12,198 bases of DNA from an uncultured Mucispirillum sp. (lineage in GTDB: Bacteria; Chrysiogenota; Deferribacteres; Deferribacterales; Mucispirillaceae): NCBI GenBank assembly GCA_910586745.1, contig CAJUJZ010000065.1:1-12198 (forward strand). The letters are read 5' to 3'. Made by a program: the position numbers and the translations under genes. The notes beneath the pieces were generated by a model. It did no database searches. It was not told where the DNA came from and was given only the letters and a program-made list of their open reading frames with translations. Below are positions 7,530 through 12,198 of this stretch, piece after piece (position 1 is the stretch's first letter; each line of letters starts with the position of its first letter).

Positions 7530-7558
7530 AGTATATAAGAAAGATGCCTGTTTGTCAA
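7530..7558 (-). promoter_or_regulatory. Promoter of the chemoreceptor gene
   Basis: On the minus strand a consensus TTGACA (complement of 7553-7558), a 17-base spacer and TATACT (complement of 7530-7535, five of six). This is the best sigma70 match I found in the window. Transcription would start near 7523, leaving a leader of about 57 bases. No terminator lies between the uvrC stop at 7587 and this promoter, so readthrough from uvrC is also possible. Many chemoreceptor genes use sigma28, but this one looks like a housekeeping promoter. Confidence 0.75.
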
Positions 7559-7586
7559 TCAAAAACAAAAATAAAATATAACATTG

Positions 7587-9413
7587 TTAGGAATTATTTA
7601 TTTTTTCGTTTAAAATATATTCATATACTCTTTCAGCCAGTTCCTTTGGCAGCTTGCCATAATCTCGTATCATATTGACAGATAACTCTTTTCTTGTATG
7701 GATATCTGGAATTGCAGTTAAAAGCTGTTTTAATCTTTTCTCTCCCATACCTGAAATATTTAAAAGTGGTGACTTAGATATATTTTTCAAAGCAAGGCTT
7801 CTTGAATATGTTATTGCAAAGCGGTGCGATTCATCTCTTAATCTTTGGATAAAGTGTAAAAGAGGATCATTTTTACGCATAATAACAGGGTTTTTCCTGT
7901 TTGGCAAATGTATCTGTTCAATAGTATCTTCAAAATCATGCTTTTGCGGACGCAGTGACCTGCTTTTGCTGATTGATATAAAAGGTGCAGTAATACCAGC
8001 ATTTTCAGCCGCTTTCATGGCAGAATTAAGCTGACCTGTACCGCCGTCTATAATATATAAATCCGCCTCATCATCACTGCCTTCTCTTATATTTTCCCCT
8101 TTTCTGCTGAAAAGTTCGCTCATAGATTGAAAATCATCGTTTTCAGCAGACTTAATTCTGTATTTTTTATAATACAGTTTTGCAAACTCTCCATTTACTG
8201 CCACAACAGATACCCCTACAGTAAAATTGCCGCCCAGATGGGAAATATCCACACATTCCACTCTTGATACTTTTTCTACTCCAATCAATTCTGCAAGCCT
8301 TGCTGACACATCTTTTCGTTCCCCTACTTTTAAAAGATACTGTTCTGTCTGCAGTTCTGCATTTTTTTGAGCAAGAGAAATAAGACCTTGTATGCCCCGC
8401 TTTCTAATGTGTACTTTTTTACCTGCCATAAGGGATAGAACTTCTTCTAATGTTTCATTATATTCTTCCTCATCTCCTTCTAATGCAATAAACTCTGGAA
8501 ACTGCCTCGTGTTTGAATAAAACTGCATAACAAATCTTTCCAAAAGCTCATCTTCTGTATCTGAAAAAAAGTGAGTAGATACACCAATCATTCTGCCACT
8601 TCGTACAAATATCTGTGTAATACCTGTTACTCCAGAAATAGAATGTTTATAGAATACATCAATATTTCTTTCATCACTTATATTTGTAACAGACTGTTTA
8701 GAAAAAAGCTTATCAAGAGATAGTATTCTATTCCTTATTTTGAGGGCTTCCTCAAAAGCAAGATTTTTTGCATATTCTTTCATTTGGGAAGTCATAAGCT
8801 CTTTTACTTCTTCTACATTGCCTTTAAAAAAACTTTTTATAGACTGGACTGTTTTCATATAATCTTCGTGGCTGATTAAGCTTTCACAAGGGCCTGGACA
8901 TTTTTTTATCTGGTATTTTAAGCAGATTTTACCTTCTTTTAACCTAAATGATGAACATGTTCTAAGCGGAAAGACTGTCTGCAGCATTTCTATAATATGC
9001 TTCAAATCCCCCACATTTACAAAAGGACCAAAATATACTGCATTTTCATCCTGAGTATTCCTTGTTAAAATAAGCCGTGGATATTCTTCATGAGTAAGTT
9101 TTACATAAGGGTAGCCTTTAGAATCTTTTAAAAGAATATTATATTTAGGCATTTCTGTTTTTATAAGATTTGCTTCTAATAAAAAGGCTTCCACTTCATT
9201 TTCTGTAATAATAGTTTTTACATTTGATGCTTGGATAAGCATTTTTTCAGTTTTAATTGTTTTCTCGCATGCATTAAAGTAAGAAGAAAGCCTGTTTCTT
9301 AAATTTTTTGCTTTGCCTACATATATTACTCTGCCTTTAGCGTCTATAAACATATAGACACCGGGCTTTTGAGATATATCTGAAAGATTAATTTGAAATT
9401 TTGGTTTTGCCAA
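7587..9413 (-). CDS. uvrC: Excinuclease ABC subunit C
   Basis: UvrC makes both incisions around a bulky DNA lesion after UvrA and UvrB have loaded, in the cytoplasmic nucleotide excision repair pathway. The 608-residue product is full length for the family. The N-terminal GIY-YIG nuclease (about 15-95) shows GVYMF (18-22), VIYVGKAKNLRNRL (29-42) and the Glu-rich NEVEAFLLE segment. Four cysteines, Cys153, Cys164, Cys172 and Cys176, match the positions reported to bind an iron-sulfur cluster in UvrC. A UVR motif for UvrB contact lies at about 203-236. The C-terminal RNase H-like nuclease has Asp389 (VDISHLGG), Asp456 (YIIDGGTGQL) and His530 (DESHRFA), with a third acidic residue probably at 426-427. 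A helix-hairpin-helix (LNISGMGEKRLKQLL, 551-565) follows. The start is TTG, with AGGAG nine bases upstream inside the end of argJ. Only five bases separate the two genes, so they are cotranscribed and probably coupled. Confidence 0.97.
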   Translation of the reverse strand: MAKPKFQINLSDISQKPGVYMFIDAKGRVIYVGKAKNLRNRLSSYFNACEKTIKTEKMLIQASNVKTIITENEVEAFLLEANLIKTEMPKYNILLKDSKGYPYVKLTHEEYPRLILTRNTQDENAVYFGPFVNVGDLKHIIEMLQTVFPLRTCSSFRLKEGKICLKYQIKKCPGPCESLISHEDYMKTVQSIKSFFKGNVEEVKELMTSQMKEYAKNLAFEEALKIRNRILSLDKLFSKQSVTNISDERNIDVFYKHSISGVTGITQIFVRSGRMIGVSTHFFSDTEDELLERFVMQFYSNTRQFPEFIALEGDEEEYNETLEEVLSLMAGKKVHIRKRGIQGLISLAQKNAELQTEQYLLKVGERKDVSARLAELIGVEKVSRVECVDISHLGGNFTVGVSVVAVNGEFAKLYYKKYRIKSAENDDFQSMSELFSRKGENIREGSDDEADLYIIDGGTGQLNSAMKAAENAGITAPFISISKSRSLRPQKHDFEDTIEQIHLPNRKNPVIMRKNDPLLHFIQRLRDESHRFAITYSRSLALKNISKSPLLNISGMGEKRLKQLLTAIPDIHTRKELSVNMIRDYGKLPKELAERVYEYILNEKINNS

Positions 9414-9418
9414 AGAAA

Positions 9419-10630
9419 TTAACTCCTGTAATCTGCATTGATTTTAATATAATCCTGAGTTAAATCGCATGTATAAAATTTTGTCATACTGCTGCCAGCA
9501 TGTAAATCTAAAGTAATTGTATACTGCATTTCTTTCATAATATTATATGCTTTTTCTTCTAATGAATAATCTATAATTTTACCGTGTGCAACATAGTGCA
9601 TATCATTAAAATAAATATCTGTCTTATCTGGGTTAAACTTTGCACCACTTGCACCAGCTGAAGACATAAGCCTGCCCCAGTTTGGGTCACAGCCTGCAAA
9701 CATTGTTTTTACAAGCGGCGAATTAGCTATTTTTGATGCACACAGTTTTGCTTCTTCATCATTTGCCGCATTTTTTACTTCGATAGTAATCATTCTGTTT
9801 GCACCTTCACCATCAAGAGCAATTTGGCGTGCAAGATAATCCATTATATAAAGAAGTCCTGCTTTAAAATCTTCATAATAATCATCACTTACTTTTGTGC
9901 CACTCATACCATTGGCAAGTAAAAGAACAGTATCATTTGTACTCATATCACCATCAACAGTTACTCTGTTAAAAGTTACTTCTACACATTCATTTAATGC
10001 TCGTTGTAAAAGGTTTCTGTCTATCAAAGCATCAGTTGTAATAAAAGTGAGCATTGTAGCAAGGCTTGGTGCAATCATACCAGCCCCTTTTGTACAGCCG
10101 CCTATAGTTAAAAGGCCTGCTTTTGTTTCCACACATACTGCAGTTTCTTTTACTGTAGTATCTGTTGTCATAATTGCTTTTGCAAAGTTAAGACCATTAT
10201 CATCCGCAAGTCCGTCTATTAAAACATCTTTAACATTTATTATTTTTTCTACAGGTAAAGGAATACCTATTACACCTGTTGATGCTATTAATACATTATC
10301 ACTTTTTACATCTAAGCCTGCTGCATAAGTTTCTGCAATTTTCTTACAGTTATTAAGGCCTTCTGCACCAGTGCAGGCATTAGCATTTCCAGAGTTTGCA
10401 AATACTGCTGAAACTTTGCCGCCTTTTTTTAATATTTCTATATCGTATAAAACAGGGGCAGCTTTTACCACATTACTTGTAAAAACAGCAGCTAATTCAC
10501 AAGGCTCATCACTGAAAATTAAACCGCAGTCATCACGCTCTGCTTTTTTACCTTTTATATCACCATTAGCTGCAGCTGCCCTGAAACCAGCTGGTGTTGT
10601 TACTCCACCATAGCTTACTTTACCTAACAT
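9419..10630 (-). CDS. argJ: Glutamate N-acetyltransferase / amino-acid acetyltransferase
   Basis: ArgJ transfers the acetyl group from N-acetylornithine to glutamate, recycling acetyl in arginine biosynthesis; bifunctional members also use acetyl-CoA. The 403-residue precursor is full length. It should cleave itself before the nucleophile Thr192 in KGAGMIAPSLATML (181-194), giving alpha and beta chains. The oxyanion-hole region is ASTGVIG (116-122), and the C-terminus ends in INADYRS, typical of a complete ArgJ. Other family blocks are FANSGNANACTG (77-88) and CDPNWGRLMSSAG. Whether it is mono- or bifunctional cannot be read from the sequence; no argA-like gene is seen here. The ATG start has a strong AAGGAGG five bases upstream. 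The gene lies downstream of argC, separated by a 305-bp region with repeats, and is tightly joined to uvrC. Confidence 0.97.
   Translation of the reverse strand: MLGKVSYGGVTTPAGFRAAAANGDIKGKKAERDDCGLIFSDEPCELAAVFTSNVVKAAPVLYDIEILKKGGKVSAVFANSGNANACTGAEGLNNCKKIAETYAAGLDVKSDNVLIASTGVIGIPLPVEKIINVKDVLIDGLADDNGLNFAKAIMTTDTTVKETAVCVETKAGLLTIGGCTKGAGMIAPSLATMLTFITTDALIDRNLLQRALNECVEVTFNRVTVDGDMSTNDTVLLLANGMSGTKVSDDYYEDFKAGLLYIMDYLARQIALDGEGANRMITIEVKNAANDEEAKLCASKIANSPLVKTMFAGCDPNWGRLMSSAGASGAKFNPDKTDIYFNDMHYVAHGKIIDYSLEEKAYNIMKEMQYTITLDLHAGSSMTKFYTCDLTQDYIKINADYRS
9423..9427 (-). promoter_or_regulatory. Ribosome-binding site of uvrC inside the end of argJ
   Basis: AGGAG on the minus strand is formed by the last two sense codons of argJ (AGG, AGT) just before its TAA at 9421-9419. 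It is nine bases before the TTG start of uvrC at 9413. Ribosomes terminating on argJ would sit on this site, which favours translational coupling. Confidence 0.7.
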
Positions 10631-10636
10631 ATTATC

Positions 10637-10653
10637 CTCCTTATTAAAAAATA
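10637..10653. repeat. 17-bp direct repeat, argJ-proximal copy
   Basis: CTCCTTATTAAAAAATA matches 10875-10891 perfectly. On the minus strand this copy supplies most of the argJ Shine-Dalgarno (AAGGAG of AAGGAGG). Beyond it both copies continue with AAAGC after a three-base difference, so the duplication may be about 22 bases long. Confidence 0.85.
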
Positions 10654-10657
10654 CTAA

Positions 10658-10721
10658 AGCTACTTTTCTTTTTCCTACCTACTCGGTCGGGAAAAGATAG
10701 CTCTCGCAAAAAAAATGCTCG
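10658..10721. repeat. Hairpin repeat unit, copy A
   Basis: The arms are AGCTACTTTTC (10658-10668) and GAAAAGATAGCT (10691-10702), pairing along 11 bases with one bulged A. Inside them CC-TA-CC faces GG-TC-GG around a TACTC loop. The unit ends with CTCGC, an A-run and GCTCG. It aligns along its whole length with copy B at 10771-10832. Confidence 0.7.
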
Positions 10722-10770
10722 TCCATGTATTTTTTAAAATAACGGAATGCCCGAATAAATCGTCATCCCC

Positions 10771-10832
10771 AGCCACTTTTTCTGATTCCTCCCTATTCGG
10801 TTGGGAAAAAGTGTCCTCGCAAAAATCGCTCG
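10771..10832. repeat. Hairpin repeat unit, copy B
   Basis: Perfect 9-bp arms CACTTTTTC (10774-10782) and GAAAAAGTG (10805-10813) enclose CC-T-CC facing GG-TT-GG around a CTATTC loop. CTCGC, an A-run and CGCTCG follow, as in copy A. Where the arms differ from copy A, both sides differ together (CTA/TAG against CAC/GTG, and four against five T-A pairs), so pairing is kept. Confidence 0.7.
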
Positions 10833-10874
10833 CCTTACGCTTCGCGTCGCTTAATCCTGAAGCTCTTATCTATA

Positions 10875-10891
10875 CTCCTTATTAAAAAATA
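10875..10891. repeat. 17-bp direct repeat, argC-proximal copy
   Basis: Second perfect copy of CTCCTTATTAAAAAATA, 238 bases from the first. On the minus strand it reads as a Shine-Dalgarno-like AAGGAG with no start codon in a useful position. It therefore looks like a vestigial duplicate of the argJ leader. Confidence 0.85.
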
Positions 10892-10935
10892 AAGCCTGTA
10901 TTTTTAAATAATGATCAATTTATCTAATTAATTTA

Positions 10936-11937
10936 TTATATTAAACCAGTTGTTTCCTCAATATTCTGCATTATATTAAAGCACTGCACAGCCTGACCTG
11001 ATGCACCTTTTAAAAGGTTATCAATAGCAGAAACAATTATGGCTGTATCATCTTTTTTATATATGCCAATATCTATAAAGTTAGTGTTTGCCACATATCT
11101 TATAGCAGGTATTGTATCTTTTACCCTTACAAAATATCTGCCTTTATATTTTTCTCTTATCGTATTTTCAAGCTCATCTTTTCCAGCTTTTGTTTTAAAA
11201 TATATTGTGGATAATATACCACGGTTTACAGGCAGTAAATGTGGTGTAAATATTACATGTGTATTTTTTTGTGCAGCTGATAAAATAAAATCAATTTCAG
11301 AATTATGACGGTGAGAAAATATGCCGTATGGTTTTAAATCTTCATTAGCTTCACAGAATATATTAGTAAGGCTTGGTTTTCTACCTGCACCGCTTACTCC
11401 AGATTTACTGTCTGCTATAATAAAAGTATTATCATCAATCAAGCCGCTTTCAAGCAGTGGATAAAGTGGAGTAATAATAGATGTTGGGTAGCAGCCTGCT
11501 CCTGCAACAAGTGAAGTTTTCTGTATTTCTTTTGTAAAAATTTCTGCCTGACCATAAACTGCTTTTTCTAGCAAGTGGCTTGCAGTATGAGCTGTGCCAT
11601 ATACTTCTTCATAAATATTTTTATCTTTTATACGAAAATCAGCACTTAAATCTATAACTATTTTGCCTTTTTCATATAAAAAATTTGCTGTTTCCATAGC
11701 TGTTTTATGGGGAAGACATAAGAAAAAAACATCTGCTTTTTTTGATACTTCTTCTATATCATTTTTAAATAATATCATATCACATACACCCTGCATTGAA
11801 GGGTATATTTCAGAAAACGGCTTTCCTGCATAGCTTTCTGATGTGATTACTGATAAATCCAGCTGGCTGTGCCTTGTAATTATTTTTACAAGCTCCACAC
11901 CTGTATAACCTGTTGCACCAATAATACCTGCACGCAT
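10936..11937 (-). CDS. argC: N-acetyl-gamma-glutamyl-phosphate reductase
   Basis: ArgC uses NADPH to reduce N-acetylglutamyl phosphate to the semialdehyde, the third step of arginine biosynthesis in the cytoplasm. The 333-residue product is slightly shorter than many family members but complete. The N-terminal Rossmann motif is GATGYTG (7-13). The catalytic Cys149 lies in AGAGCYPT (145-152). SGVSGAGRKP (179-188) and the His-containing HRHNSEI (209-215) are the substrate-binding and general-base segments of the family. TPHLLPVNRGILSTIY (231-246) is another signature. The ATG has GGAG five bases upstream (11943-11946). It is the first gene of the argC-argJ-uvrC series on this strand. Its promoter should lie in 11950-12045, but that stretch is so AT-rich that no -35/-10 pair stands out. 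No clear ARG-box palindrome was seen. Confidence 0.97.
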   Translation of the reverse strand: MRAGIIGATGYTGVELVKIITRHSQLDLSVITSESYAGKPFSEIYPSMQGVCDMILFKNDIEEVSKKADVFFLCLPHKTAMETANFLYEKGKIVIDLSADFRIKDKNIYEEVYGTAHTASHLLEKAVYGQAEIFTKEIQKTSLVAGAGCYPTSIITPLYPLLESGLIDDNTFIIADSKSGVSGAGRKPSLTNIFCEANEDLKPYGIFSHRHNSEIDFILSAAQKNTHVIFTPHLLPVNRGILSTIYFKTKAGKDELENTIREKYKGRYFVRVKDTIPAIRYVANTNFIDIGIYKKDDTAIIVSAIDNLLKGASGQAVQCFNIMQNIEETTGLI

Positions 11938-12045
11938 AACTTCTCCATTAAAATAAAATGATTAATTTGTTATTTATATAATTTATTTCAGTAAAAATAA
12001 ATAGAAATATTTATAAAATTTATTTATACTTGAAAAAAATATATA

Positions 12046-12162
12046 ATGAATTGTGGTTTAAAAATTTCACTAGCGAAGTTTTTATTATTGTTTAATAAAT
12101 ATCTTCATGAGCCTGATAAGCAGGCGAAGGAACTATATTGTAAATATTGCACCACACTCTAA
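12046..12162 (+). CDS. Doubtful 38-codon ORF, zinc-ribbon-like
   Basis: An ATG-started reading frame of 38 codons ends at TAA (12160-12162). The product has Cys3 near the start, a hydrophobic ISLAKFLLLFNKY stretch and CKYC (32-35) near the end. This resembles small zinc-ribbon proteins that have a CxxC pair at each end, but here the first pair is reduced to one Cys. No Shine-Dalgarno is visible upstream. The frame stays open after the stop to the window edge, which over 36 bases means little. It may be a real microprotein, a decayed gene or chance. I do not assign a function. Confidence 0.25.
   Translation: MNCGLKISLAKFLLLFNKYLHEPDKQAKELYCKYCTTL
12060..12083. other. AT-rich terminator-like hairpin
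   Basis: AAAAATTTC (12060-12068) can pair with GAAGTTTTT (12075-12083) around ACTAGC, with one G-U wobble. The T-run lies inside the stem, so it is a weak terminator candidate in either direction. It overlaps the doubtful small ORF; only one of the two readings is likely to matter. Confidence 0.25.
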
Positions 12163-12163
12163 T

Positions 12164-12192
12164 TTGATGCAGAAAGTAAAAATTTGTATAAT
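12164..12192 (+). promoter_or_regulatory. Outward-facing promoter at the right edge
   Basis: TTGATG (12164-12169), a 17-base spacer and a consensus TATAAT (12187-12192). Transcription would begin at about the last base of the window and read to the right, divergent from argC. The gene it serves is outside the window. Confidence 0.45.
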
Positions 12193-12198
12193 ATAGAT

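Larger units (their letters stand above)
10654..10874. mobile_element. Putative short inserted non-coding element between argC and argJ
   Basis: This 221-bp block is bracketed by the 17-bp direct repeats and holds two diverged hairpin units. Bases 10741-10860 are about 51% G+C by count, against roughly one third around them. It has no ORF I would call and no transposase. Repeats at its edges, different composition and internal secondary structure suggest a MITE- or REP-like insertion that duplicated the sequence around the argJ ribosome site. The repeats are longer than usual target duplications, so illegitimate recombination is an alternative. It fills most of the 305-bp argC-argJ gap. I saw no good promoter for argJ in it. 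Confidence 0.45.

Noticed and set aside
7467..7568. 34-residue N-terminal extension of the chemoreceptor
   Set aside because: The promoter at 7530-7558 and the AAGGAG at 7475-7480 fall inside it, and the longer start has no ribosome site.
7675..8034. 119-codon plus-strand ORF opposite uvrC
   Set aside because: It is antisense to the conserved C-terminal domains of UvrC; no start signal and no domain.
9897..10613. Two plus-strand ORFs opposite argJ (143 and 80 codons)
   Set aside because: They are antisense shadows of an unambiguous full-length ArgJ, without ribosome sites or recognisable domains.
11039..11308. 89-codon plus-strand ORF opposite argC
   Set aside because: Antisense shadow inside the conserved C-terminal half of ArgC; no start signal.
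11950..12060. ARG-box operator upstream of argC
   Set aside because: Only an isolated TGAAT half-site (near 12047) is present and no paired half-site at the right distance; the region is too AT-rich to trust weak matches.
12111..12120. Shared GCCTGATAAG between the IclR terminator (2530-2539) and the right-edge hairpin
   Set aside because: Ten bases shared by two unrelated hairpins with different partners; compatible with chance.
1..12198. CRISPR array, tRNA or rRNA gene, transposase, toxin-antitoxin pair or defence locus
   Set aside because: No regularly spaced repeats, no cloverleaf or rRNA sequence, and no ORF with matching domains were seen; nearly all coding capacity is accounted for by the genes listed.

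Overview
The window is AT-rich bacterial DNA, roughly one third G+C. It has tightly packed genes, clear Shine-Dalgarno sites, sigma70-type promoters and Rho-independent terminators. The gene mix is an exported ankyrin-repeat protein, an IclR regulator, a DUF362/ferredoxin protein, a soluble PAS chemoreceptor, UvrC and the arginine enzymes ArgJ and ArgC. This fits an anaerobic, motile, host-associated, Gram-negative-like bacterium. A Deferribacterota gut organism such as Mucispirillum is my best guess, with Brachyspira-like spirochaetes as an alternative. This is inference from gene content and base composition, not from a marker gene.

Layout. 92-2347 (minus) is a large secreted ankyrin-repeat protein. 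2586-3404 (minus) is an IclR-family regulator with its own terminator and promoter. A 313-bp divergent intergenic region carrying palindromes separates it from an exported alpha/beta hydrolase at 3718-4749 (plus). Next is a DUF362 protein with two 4Fe-4S clusters at 4838-5902 (plus), which has its own promoter and terminator. From 6102 onward the remaining large genes are on the minus strand. In transcription order they are argC (11937-10936), argJ (10630-9419), uvrC (9413-7587) and a cytoplasmic PAS-PAS chemoreceptor (7466-6102). The last of these has a near-consensus promoter of its own and ends in a GNRA-loop terminator. The right edge holds a doubtful 38-codon ORF and a promoter pointing out of the window.

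How the genes fit together. argC and argJ encode two arginine-biosynthesis enzymes. uvrC is placed to be translated with argJ: five bases separate them, uvrC has a TTG start, and its ribosome-binding site lies in the last codons of argJ. The IclR gene and the divergent hydrolase may form a regulator/target pair. The ankyrin protein, DUF362 protein and chemoreceptor look like independent units.

The most unusual stretch is the 305-bp argC-argJ gap. A block that is about 51% G+C at its core is bracketed by perfect 17-bp direct repeats that include most of the argJ ribosome-binding site. Inside are two diverged copies of a hairpin unit whose arms appear to co-vary. This looks like a small inserted, non-coding, MITE/REP-like element. 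I found no CRISPR array, tRNA, rRNA, transposase or complete novel defence system.
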